64,000 bases of DNA from Diadema setosum (lineage: Eukaryota; Echinodermata; Echinoidea; Diadematoida; Diadematidae): contig NC_092685.1 in assembly GCF_964275005.1 (NCBI RefSeq), positions 30,278,682 to 30,342,681 on the forward strand. Reading direction: 5' to 3'. The notes below the pieces were generated by a model. The model was not told the DNA's origin. It was given only the letters and a program-made list of their open reading frames with translations, and ran no database searches. Shown here one piece after another: positions 48,562 to 58,343 of the stretch (the first letter of the stretch is position 1; every line of letters begins with the position of its first letter). A program made the translations under genes and the position numbers.

Positions 48562-51500
48562 GTAAGGTTCATAATTTATCTGCCATTTCTATTTACCAGT
48601 AGTCAAACGTAAGAATGACACTCTTTCGTGATTGTTACTTATTTTATTATCATATATTTGAGTTTTATAACGGGTTAAGCGCAATTTTATTACATCGTGA
48701 AGTACCAGGAAGTCCAGAGCAAGATAGAACCTTCCCAGTGATATATCACTTGTAACATTACAACAATCAAGGAATGTTCTTGTAGACATGATTAAAGATA
48801 TCATATATTTTCACATTATTTTCTTTGTTTTTTACCACTTTAATTGCAAATATCTCAAATCAAAAAGAATGGAGTTAGCTCGTTGTGCAAGCAAACTCTT
48901 CACACAATATGCTTACATGAACATATTATGCATGTATTATGCACATAATACGACATACATCGATATAGTTTGTGTGTTGTGGTTACACCTATTAGTTGGA
49001 GGACGTTCGTGAGTTTTGTTTATTTTATAGCTGAGTGTGCATGTATGCATAGAGTGCCCTTTTGTTACTGTGTATTTAATTGGAAGATAAAGGTTTTGAT
49101 TTAGCTATTGCTTCTGGCTTTACTTCTGTCATGAAGAAAAATGAATAAAGTTGAACTAAGAGCAAAGTACGGGCATAATCAATATGATATGGCTCATGCA
49201 AACAGATATGTCGATATAAGAGGGGGAAGAGGTTACTTTGAAAAGAATATACCAATGGAAAAAAAAAACCGGTTTAATAACCCACATTTGATTTAGTATA
49301 GGCCTATTTATAGGCCTATACGTAACTTTGCATGCCATTTTTTTTTTTTGGGGGGGGGGGGGCACCTTTGTATGCATCTTTGTATGTCATAAGAGAAAAA
49401 CAAAACACAATAATGATTATGAAATTGATGGCGACATGAATTTGGGACATTATACCATGAAAAGTTCATCACTACAGTGTACTTGCACTGGAGAAATTAA
49501 GTTAGCCAATTTACTTCATTTTTTTTCAGTGGGCTTATATCCATTGCAAATTCAAAGCTCTTTGACAAGCTTAAATCTCTCCATTGAAAAGGCACAATTA
49601 GTGTGGAGAAGGTAACAATTTCATAACTTGTTAGTCAGGCGAATATGTATACACAAGTAGAGAAAATATGGAGGGATCCATGCAGGAAATAGGACACATA
49701 ATCACAATGGGGCCGGCAGAATGAGAAAGTATTGCGCAGACCCAATTTTCCGTTTGTCGTTCCCGCCACAGAAAGCTCTACTCGACATAATTTATAACGT
49801 CATGATCACTCTCAGTCGTGCCTAAACAAACACAATTATTATGACTATTGTATAAGCATAAAGTCTCCCTCTCTGCAAGTATTGCTCATTTTGTTATGTA
49901 CTCCAGGGTCACCAGAAGTCTCCCCCCCCCCCCACACACACACACACAAACACACACACGCACATACGCACACACTTTTGGCTTCTCCAAAAACAACAAC
50001 AACAACAACAACGAATTGATAATGATAATGGTAACAGGAAATCATCATAAAATTTATGATGTCTCGAGGGTTCCTTCCGGAGATTCTTCCGATGGAAGGA
50101 AAGGGGTGTCATTGACCAGTTGACCAAAGACATTCCACGCCCCCTGTATATATGCAATGTTTGGTTAGATATATATAGGTTTTCCCGGCCAATTTCGCAC
50201 TTTTTTCAGTCCAATTCCTAATTTGTGCATTCAATTTAGCAGAATTTAGCCTAGATGGCATGTTCGGTATTTCAATTTTATAATCTTTTCATTCAAATTC
50301 ATTTTGGAGCATTCAAATTACATTTAACATCATTCGAATCAGTACTTTTTCAGTTCAAATTCGTAAGACAAGCACCAATTCGCAAATCGTTCATTCAATT
50401 TAGCATGATATAGTCACGTGATCACGTATACGCTGCGCTCGTTCATTCGAATTCATTCTCGGGCATCCAATTTCGCATTTACTGCAGTCAATTTAGCAGA
50501 CACGTTAAGCATTTATTCCTTTTTTTTCCATTTTCATTCATCATAGGTAGTGTTTGCAAGCATCTTAACATTTCATTTTTCGTATTTATTCTTTATTCTA
50601 ATGTCACCTTTGCAACAGTACTTTCAAAATATGTGTATGCGTTTAAAATGTTGGATAGCATTATTTCATTCACAGATACATTAATCTTGTTTTGTTTTGA
50701 CATTAATTGGGAGAAGGTTTCTTACATCTTGATTATTTCTTTCATCCGCATGTTTCATTATTTTCATCTGGTGGGTGCTATATTGCGTTAATCATCATTA
50801 AGAATAAAGTTCTTGGATCGGCTCTAGCCATCAATTTGTCAAGGTTGTTACCCTCAAATGCTTCTATGATTGTTTCCCTTTCTTCTTGAGAAATACGCCT
50901 GTATCTTACTCGTACTGCCATGACTGGACATACGAAAGTGAAGTGATCTATGGTACTGGTGCATATATATTTCTGATAACATGTATAAAAGAAGAGGGGC
51001 GTTACAGAACAACAAACTTGAATTATTTAGGGTCAAAGATACCTTTGCTATATACTTAACAGTGTGTGGATGAAACAAAAATTCACCTTTAAATACGTAT
51101 AAACCACGGTTCTCACCTTTTCAAAATAGAATTAACATTACGCCAATTTGAATGAACATATTTGGAATTTGACTGCCCATACGCGAAATTGAATGACTGA
51201 AATACCATTTTCCGCCAGTGCTGGCGAATTTGAATGACTGGAGATCACGTGCCAATTTGAATGCCCGTTTTACGAATTCGAAAGGCACATGTGCGAATTT
51301 CATTGATCGAAATGCTAAATTGAATGAACAAGTTGCAATTTTGAATGACAGAATGTGCAGTGACGAGGATTTTCGCTAAATTGAATGAACCTTTTATCAA
51401 ATAGACTTACAAAAGTGCGAAATTGGCCGGGAAAACCTGTAGTATCACGTAGCTCCGTGAGAGTATCCAGGGAACGCCTCCCTGGTATGATCCCAGTATC

Positions 51501-52821
51501 TTATACCAATTCGAATCACCTTGCTGTGTTTATCGCAGTCTCGATATAATTTCTTTTTTTTTAATGCCTCTTAAATCTTTTTCTGATCGGTGTGGCTGCT
51601 GACTCTCGACAGAATGCCTGTTGCGACCCAGGAACTGGCCTTTACAGTGGGCGAGGAGTTCGAGTTTTACCACTCTTTTCGGAAGATGACCATTCGACGT
51701 ATTGCCAAGTAAGGAGCGAGTTGTTCACTTCATCCGGTCGTTCTTGCGATCATGCATGGTGTCACTTGAAGTTAGAAAATGGACTATGAATACTGTTGGC
51801 AGCTAAGCAAGGGAAAGAAGCTCACCCGTATGATTATGTTCATGAACTAAACGGTGTTTATTTGTTTTTATACCTGTTGCTGTTGTTATTTAACTGATTG
51901 TTGCTGTTGGTTTTGTTATTGCTGGAGAAACATGAAAAAAGTCTAAACTGTAATATCGAAGCAACATTACCCGCAGAAGTTTTAGCCAGGATCGGATGAG
52001 TAAATTAAGTATTGAAGCAGTATGCGACATTTCGAATGCTGTATTTCCAGCATACAAGTATAAGATGTGTTGCATAACATGATAATTTCACCTCATTAGT
52101 CATTGCCACCTTTTTGTACATAATTCATTCGTATCAACATACGTTTATTGCGGCAAATATGTCTATGTGTACACAAGCGTATACAAAAGAAGATTCGAAA
52201 GACGATAAACAATAGAATTATTTCCTTATTCCTGTATCTACACGCGCTATGATAGGTGACTGTAGTTACCAATGTTACTGAATCTTGATTGGAACTTTTA
52301 AAGCTGAGAAAATAAAATGGCTGAACACCTGTTTTTCCTGTTGGCCAATGAAATGTCAATGTTCCAATTAAGCACAATTTCTCCTCAACTTGGATATTTT
52401 ATCATAGCTACTACTAAAACACTGATCAATTAATTTGGTGCTTATTTACGTCGATGTAGGGCAATTTGTCAGTCAGTTGCATTGGATATAGTTATGGAAT
52501 TTTCCTTGAACAACGATGTAGACTCATTATCATGGACTTTATTTTTCCTTCTAATCCCATTTGATGCCTGAACTTAAACCCTGTGTCATAGTTATAATCA
52601 TCCTGTCCTTATTTCCGGTTGTAGCTGTATTGATTTGTTTTGTTTTGTTTTGTTTTTCTTCCAACGCCAGATGGGAGGGAACGGCTCTGTTGACGCTGCC
52701 GGTGAGCGATGATAATGATCCTACGGAGAGGAGAGAACTGGACGGCGAGTTCCTGGTCCTCACGCTGACTAAAGGAAGCGTCTCGACCAAACGATACTTC
52801 AAAAGGGCCACGAAGAAGTGA
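48374..52821 (+). CDS. FABP-C: fatty acid-binding protein, three coding exons (48374..48561, 51613..51708, 52671..52821), 144 aa
   Basis: The most diverged of the three paralogues, with the same likely role as a cytosolic lipid carrier. It has an N-terminal extension (MAAEGEAQVP) before NFTGYWKLER, then NFDKYLQEVGVNFVMRK, a textbook FABP helix region. Exon 1 ends in phase 2 (AT) at GTAAGG; exon 2 starts after CTCGACAG and gives I63, then MPVATQELAFTVGEEFEF and KMTIRRIA; exon 3 starts after ACGCCAG and gives K95, WEGTALLTLP, RRELDGEFLVLTLTKGSVST and KRYFKRATKK. R136-x-F138 takes the place of R-x-Y, and R115/R116 lies at the second arginine site. The C-terminus is basic. Its introns do not match those of A and B: one is extra, and the second falls about seven residues earlier. 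Confidence 0.9.
50177..51438 (-). mobile_element. TIR DNA transposon, copy 2 (1262 bp), inverted relative to copy 1
   Basis: Starts AGGTTTTCCCGGCCAATTTC at 50177 and ends with the complement at 51438. The order of internal words is the reverse complement of copy 1, for example ATTTCGCTAAATTGAATG-type words near the right end and the CTTTTATCAAAT segment. It lies wholly within FABP-C intron 1. It carries a 47-codon frame on the minus strand. Divergence from copy 1 is visible but small (a few percent by eye), so both insertions are fairly recent. Confidence 0.88.
50778..50921 (-). pseudogene. Transposase N-terminal fragment in TIR element copy 2 (47 aa)
   Basis: MAVRVRYRRISQEERETIIE, then [20 protein letters not shown] and a short tail. 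It matches the shorter frame of copy 1. It has the look of the first helix of a helix-turn-helix DNA-binding domain, but there is no full domain and no catalytic DDE region. It is either a relic or a minimal DNA-binding peptide; relic is more likely. Confidence 0.5.
51613..51708 (+). CDS. FABP-C coding exon 2 (completes I63, codons 64-94, plus 2 nt)
   Basis: 96 bp, too short to stand out alone, but it joins in frame on both sides. It encodes MPVATQELAFTVGEEFEFYH and SFRKMTIRRIA, aligning with the LKFTVGQDFQF region of FABP-B. Donor GTAAGG at 51709. Confidence 0.9.
51709..52670 (+). other. FABP-C intron 2, 0.96 kb
   Basis: GTAAGG to CAACGCCAG, with a (TTTTG)n stretch just before the acceptor. 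No mobile element recognised. Confidence 0.85.
52671..52821 (+). CDS. FABP-C terminal exon (completes K95, codons 96-144 and stop)
   Basis: 151 bp, GC-rich. It encodes WEGTALLTLPVSDDNDPTER, RELDGEFLVLTLTKGSVS and TKRYFKRATKK, then TGA. The ATG-started frame that runs into it from 52561 passes through intron sequence and is not the real start. Confidence 0.92.
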
Positions 52822-52967
52822 TCTACGATGTGCTTTTGTCTGTCAGTCAACCTCTCAAATATTCCCTTGTTCCCGTTCCGGCACCTTCATGTGGACGTCG
52901 CTGACAATGACGGAATGGCCAAAAAAAAAAAAAAGTTTATTTCATCACATGAACGTTCTATTTGTTT

Positions 52968-53288
52968 CACGCCGGAGGGGCAAGGTTTCATTTAAACCAT
53001 GAAGAGCAGCACATTGTACACTTTTTATGAAACATTTTTTTTTCTTTTTCCACTGATCTGATTGCAAAACACTATACTACCAGCACCTTTTCTGTGGTCA
53101 GATTGTGACATTACAGGACCCCTCCCCCCCCCCCCCCCCCCAGATTTGTATCACGTCGGAGGGGCAAGGTTTCATGTAAACCATGAAGAGCAGCACATTG
53201 TACACTTTTTATGAAACATTTTTTCTTTTTCCACTGATCTGATTGCAAAACACTACTACCAGCACCTTTTCTGTGGCCAGATTGTGAT
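52968..53288 (+). repeat. Tandem duplication in the FABP-C 3' UTR (52968-53108 and 53152-53288)
   Basis: Two copies of about 140 bp beginning CAC(G)CCGGAGGGGCAAGG / CACGTCGGAGGGGCAAGG, nearly identical (small indels, one transition or so). They are separated by a C-rich tract. The second copy is flanked by inverted words CAGATTTGTATCAC and GTGATACAAATCTTG, which continue outward as poly-C and poly-G. It may be a young element or a slippage-type duplication. Confidence 0.88.
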
Positions 53289-53506
53289 ACAAATCTTGGG
53301 GGGGGGGGGATGTAGTGTTTGATAACACTGTTGTTACACCACTCTTTGGAGCTCAGTACTAATTGATCACAGAAATGACGATTTGTTTTCCTTAAGTGTG
53401 TGTATAGGACATTATACCAACATCTATCATTTTTTTGAATCAGAATTAATTTGCATTAAAATGAACATGAATTACAAAGTGTCGAGTGATTTCTTTTTAA
53501 TGTTTT

Positions 53507-53512
53507 AATAAA
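53507..53512 (+). terminator. Probable poly(A) signal AATAAA of FABP-C
   Basis: A canonical hexamer about 690 nt after the stop; the first clear one downstream of the duplicated 3' UTR segment. Confidence 0.45.
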
Positions 53513-53796
53513 CAGCATTTACATGTTTTCTGATGCATGTACACCTGTATTTCAGAGTAAAGTTACTTCAGATAACAAAAATATTCTTGCATGATAATAC
53601 CCGCACATAAGAAACTTGCTAAAAAAAAATAAGCAAAATCTACTTTATGGAGGTACATATATTACAGATTTCAAAATAATAATCTTTCACACAACACAGT
53701 ACAATGAACATTATGTACAGTATAATACCAAGGGCAAGAACTTCATTGCACAAGTGACCATTATGAACATATTTATCTGCCTGTGGCCACCATTGC

Positions 53797-54033
53797 GGGT
53801 GCTGTTCGTTATTCCGAAGGTTCGTTATTCCGAAGGTTCGTTAATCCGAAACACACAAATTCCCTATATACCTAGATGTTCGTTAATCCGAAAATGAAAA
53901 AGGGTTCGTTAATCCGAACATTTGTGGCATTATTCCGAAGGTTCTATATTCCGAAGGTTCGTTAATTCGAAAATGAATTAGGGTTCGCTGTTCCGAAGGC
54001 TCGTTTATCCGAAAATGAAATAGGGTTCGTTAC
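53797..54033. repeat. TTCCGAA-type repeat, copy 2 (half element)
   Basis: Serial words GGTTCGTTATTCCGAA, GGTTCGTTAATCCGAAAAT and GAAAAAGGGTTCGTTAATCC with a spacer ACACACAAATTCCCTATA. It matches the left half of the copy at 61883-62160 closely, including the spacer, but lacks the complementary right half. Confidence 0.85.
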
Positions 54034-54320
54034 ATTTTTATGCAAGTATCGAATACAAACTGTGTGCACGTTCATGATTTATTGCACAAACAATTTAAAG
54101 AATGAAAACTTTTTCCACAATACCATGACCTACCTATTACCAGTGAGACATTAAGAGGCGGAGTTTAACATTCAAGCTGAACGATTTCAGTTATCTGCGA
54201 CACTGAGTTCTTGTCATGTGCTCTCAACCTTTCTAAAAGGCACAGCAAATCAAAATAACTGTACGAGCACAGCAATGAAGTTTGAATCAAAATTGGATTT
54301 TAAAAAAAACAAACAAAGAA

Positions 54321-54752
54321 ATTATGAAATTTTACAAATTAGCTAATTTCTGCAAAACGATCCCCCAAATGGTTGATATGGATGTGCAAATGAGTGAGCT
54401 GATGATATCATAATCACAATTTTCCATTGATCATGCATGGACAAAAAAAAAAAAAAAAAAAAAACTGACAAAAATTTCAATTCTTCTTCTGTAAGGGCAT
54501 AAAACAATGGTATTCACAAAGGATGAACTTTGATTTAATGATCAGCTACAGACTTACATTAGAATTTGAGACTTGGGCATGATTGCATTTGAACAAGACT
54601 ATATAAAAAAAAAACCACGAAAATTTCAATATTTTATGTTCAAACTATATGTCAAGTTGTGAGGCTATGATACCATCAACTCATTTGCATATTCGTATCG
54701 GGTGCTGAAGACTGTTTGGTGAACATCGGCAAAACTTCTCAATTTCATAACT
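54321..54752. mobile_element. Foldback repeat, copy 3 of the GATGATGTCAT family
   Basis: The left arm (TTATGAAATTTTACAAATTA through GCAAATGAGTGAGCTGATGA) is mirrored on the right (CCATCAACTCATTTGCATAT through TTCTCAATTTCATAAC). An A22 run and A10 lie between the arms. Non-coding. Confidence 0.78.
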
Positions 54753-55087
54753 TCCGTCAAAATCTTTGCTGCTCAGTCATAACAACACACATTGATATGT
54801 TTACAACAACTTTCCTTTTTTCATTTAACATCAAAAAGGGTAAATATTGAGGAGATCTGTGCGCTGGTCAGTGGGGAAACTGGTGAGGCCATTAAATCAT
54901 CACTTCATCCACCTTGCACTTACACTACATATTACGGCTAATGCTAATTTTATGCGTGAAAACATGCCAGCTTTGTCTTAAGCCTAATCCTATGTCTGAT
55001 TTTGATGAAACTTCCTACCACTTGATTTGATTATAGGGGCCTACTCTATTTCATACAGAGCAATAATCTGTACTCAAGTAATCATGT

Positions 55088-55121
<34 letters not shown>

Positions 55122-55766
55122 ACACACACACACACACTAAATCAATTATATGCAAGAACTGGCAAGGGAACAAAAAACACATTATGCATAGCAAAAGCAC
55201 CACTAATAATTCATGAGTATCATTATCTTTATCACTTTAGATTGATAATATCTTCAATATCAACAATGTCGACATCATTTCATCTCCATGAAGAGAGAAG
55301 AATATTGCAATGTTGACTACTCTGAGCTTTATTTCTCAACTTCTCCTGACTGCATCTTAGTTGAAATGTTCCTTGTCTCCTCCTTAGCATGACCACTGGT
55401 ACTACCAACAATAGCTCTACATGAACTACACAGTCATCACTCCTATATCATTATTTTACTGTCACTGCCCTCACATGCATTGTACATATCCACAACTACT
55501 GAAGACATTACTGGATAAACTGTAGTTGAACAACTTCATTTAAGAGAAGGGAAGGCATAATTTTGATATGCACCCAGTATTGCCATGAATGGACAAAATG
55601 TGTTTGATTGTACAGTCTTATGGTCACACTATTGCACCATGGTAGTTCATATACACACATGCATGCACGGATACATGCACACATGTACACACACACACAC
55701 ACACATACACACACACACGCATAAACAAGTAAACAAGATTGCGAAAATCAATTGCACAGTCATTCA
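54753..55766. other. Downstream flank of the NXPE gene, with (CA)n tracts at 55089-55137 and 55685-55722
   Basis: Probably includes the NXPE 3' UTR (minus strand). TTTATT at 55328-55333 is AATAAA on the minus strand and lies about 430 nt past the stop, so it may be the poly(A) signal. No other gene seen. Confidence 0.4.
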
Positions 55767-56563
55767 TCATCTCGAACAGAGATGGGACAAGAACAGGCTG
55801 ATCTCTTCCGATATCACTTTGTCTGGCATATGCATGTTGCTGGGTGCTGACGGGTAGGAAAGGTTCATGTCCCATGTATCGACAAAGAGGGCACCAACAC
55901 CAGAAAAGGCATCCCACATCGCCGCTCTCATCTGGTAAAACATCCAGTCCCGCGCCTTCATCTCTTGCTGCATGTTGACTGGATGTGGGGTCTTCACCAC
56001 AAACTTCAGATCTGGACACCTCTTTCGCGCAACCAGGAGAGCGTCCCGCACACCTACCAGCCACTCCAAGTAGGACCTCCAGGGGTAATTCGGGAAGTGA
56101 GCCCACGGGCTGAATACCACCACGTGGTTGCAGGAATCTCGGGGAAGGCCTAGAAGAACATCGGCTTCGAACCTGACGACAGAGAGGTTGACAAACACTG
56201 CGTGGGGATGCAGTGACAAGGGATGGAAAATGAATTTGAAGTTTATGTCACTCTGCGTGTCCCTTCTTTCCAGATAGAACGACTTATTTTTGAACTGGTT
56301 GTCCTCTGGCTTACTAATACCCAGAGCTTTGACTACAGCCGAGAACCACTGCCTCGTAGTGGAATCCCCAGTGAAGAACACGTTCCGGTGCTTGAGGCAG
56401 CTGCGAATGCTTGGACTGCTGAATTCCACCTGGGAACTGCAGACCAGTGAGTGCCAGTGATTTCCATACCAAAATCCATCCGACAATGTGATGGGGAGGT
56501 CAGGCTGGCACGTGGGAAGTGGGAGAAGTTTCCTATCCAAAACCTTGCTTCCTTCATGGGTGA
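55767..56563 (-). CDS. NXPE family protein (neurexophilin and PC-esterase domain), terminal exon
   Basis: About 264 codons ending in a stop at 55767-55769. It carries the C-terminal PC-esterase domain of NXPE proteins, secreted or Golgi-lumenal members of the GDSL/SGNH-like esterase group; activity is largely unknown, with sugar O-acyl transfer suggested for relatives. Seen: the entry strand KVLDRKLLPLPTCQPDLP, then SGFWYG-like DGFWYGNHWHSLVC, the nucleophile block FFTGDSTTRQWF, and the late acid/base block DTWDMNLSYPSAPSNMH. Numbering from L1 of LDRKLL, these give S60, D221 and H237 as a likely triad. The ends EISLFLSHLC match the family's last helix. The exon likely begins after TTTTTCATAG (minus strand). 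No frame break. Upstream exons must lie at higher coordinates, perhaps beyond the LINE or outside the window. Confidence 0.88.
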
Positions 56564-57499
56564 CTATGAAAAAGACATCATAAACTCAGAAACATAAGAT
56601 GATGTACACCACAAAACACTCAGTTATCAGCCCTTTTCTTTTACCAACCTGCTTGACTCCTATCGTTCCTTTGTAAGATGGCCTTGACAACTGGTTTTAA
56701 GTATGGGCCTGTATGGGCCTGACAACTGGTTTTAGGTGGGAGGACTATAAAGTATATCATGTTTGCCAAATAAGTCCAATTCAGGCACAATTCATGACAG
56801 TAACTTAACCCAAATCTATGGTTATAAATGGGTCCATGTGATGGTGGACATGAGGATTAACATGCACTTAGGCAATCAAAATTTTCACAAAAAGTGGACT
56901 ACTTTTAGATTAACTTTGCCAAAACTTGGGCCATTTTTTTATCTGTCATACCAGCAGGGGAGGGTGGTTACTATTACTACTCCAGTAATGGACAGCTTTT
57001 ATCTAGGACACAATTCTACATCCTGAAAACATGAATTCTCACACCAAGTTCTATTTAAACTTGTGGCATTCGTGTTACGACTCTGTCCTCTTACATTATT
57101 CCATGAAAAAAAAAAAACAACATGCTTGTGGTTGTTGACCGTTCGCACTGTGACCATACGATGGTGGGCATTGACCTATTCGCTTTCAACCAGTGTTGTA
57201 ACTATGTCATCTCATTTACAACTTTGCGATCTTTAATCACTGACTTAAAAAAAAAATAGTCTGTATCTGGTATAGAAGAGGTGGTTTCTTTTTTCTATCT
57301 CTCTCTGAAAATGGTTGATATAATACTCATAAATGTATAGGGACATCTTACCTAGTTTATTATTTTCCTTTCTGTAATCTGATTTCTTAATTGGTGTATT
57401 CTAATTACTATTTCATATTAGAGCAAGGCTGAAGACACTCTTAGATAATTGTTAATACCTTGTTCTGTTATATACGTAGCACCTCGTGTATGGGATTAA
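56564..57499. other. NXPE upstream intron (probable), nothing else recognised
   Basis: AT-rich; a small direct repeat GTATGGGCCT lies near 56703-56720. No further NXPE exon was found on the minus strand here. Confidence 0.4.
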
Positions 57500-57574
57500 T
57501 GTTACGTTGACTAAGTTTCCAACTAGATGCAGCATTTTCTTTTATTTTAGTTTCGTACATCACAGACATTCAAG

Positions 57575-57772
57575 ATGTCAAAATCCCCTGTGTTGCCCTC
57601 TACAGGTGCCCTCGTGGACACAAGCAATGGCAATCACGCTCACCCTATACTACACAATCCAATAGACACTGCATTTAATTCAATTAATGATGATGACTTT
57701 TTTGATATGGTAGGACCTTCTTTGGCAGAAAGAGAAGCAAATATTAATCAAAATGATTCTTTTTTAATATAA
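57575..57772 (+). pseudogene. LINE 5' frame (acidic N-terminal segment)
   Basis: MSKSPVLPSTGALVDTSNG then a run rich in Asn and Asp (FNSINDDDFFDMV) over 65 codons. The next frame continues NYVSDSFNSSSQEFDYDFD, so the short length reflects a frame break. Whether it was a separate ORF1 or the N-terminus of the endonuclease-RT protein is open. No zinc knuckle or RNA-binding motif is visible. Confidence 0.5.
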
Positions 57773-57839
57773 TTATGTTTCAGATAGTTTTAACTCATCG
57801 TCGCAAGAATTTGATTATGACTTTGATGTAGAAAACTAA

Positions 57840-58343
57840 TTGCAAAGTCCATCTTCGGAATATTGTACTCTCAACCAACTTAATAATGTTGTCAAGGAGT
57901 ATGATGATACCACTTTTTCTTTCATACATTTTAATATTAGGAGTATTAATAAACATTTTGAAGAATTGCGGTTACTTTTAAATAATCCCATCGGAAAAAA
58001 AAAGCCATCGACAATAGGTTTAACTGAAACCTGGCTTTCCTATCATTCAAGTCTTCCTTTCGCCCTCGACGGATACGATCTTGTAGTTAACAATAGGCAA
58101 AGTAGGGCGGGTGGGGGCGTTGCTTTATATGTTTCACAAAAGTATGATTATGAAGTTCGTGATGAGCTCAACAGTATGACTGAATTTATTGAATCTCTTT
58201 TTATTGAAATTACAGTTCCTGGCAGTAAAAATATAATCAGAGGTGCAGTGTATAGACCTCCAAGCGCGAGCATTAAATCATTTCTAGATTATTTTGCGGA
58301 TTTGATGAAAAACCCAGTTTTTATTCATAAAAATGTTTCATAA
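57840..58343 (+). pseudogene. LINE endonuclease domain (partial)
   Basis: FSFIHFNIRSINKHFEELRL, GLTETWLSYH, GYDLVVNNRQSRAGGGVALY and RGAVYRPP are the N, E, and central motifs of LINE apurinic/apyrimidinic endonucleases. The GDFN motif lies just beyond in another frame (about 58342-58362), and DHF at about 58533-58541, so the copy has frame breaks inside the domain. Confidence 0.85.

Larger units (their letters stand above)
48562..51612 (+). other. FABP-C intron 1, 3.05 kb
   Basis: GTAAGG to TCGACAG. It contains a T10-G11 junction near 49338-49360, a C12(CA)n tract at 49920-49972, a (CAA)n tract near 49993-50012 and TIR element copy 2. Confidence 0.8.
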
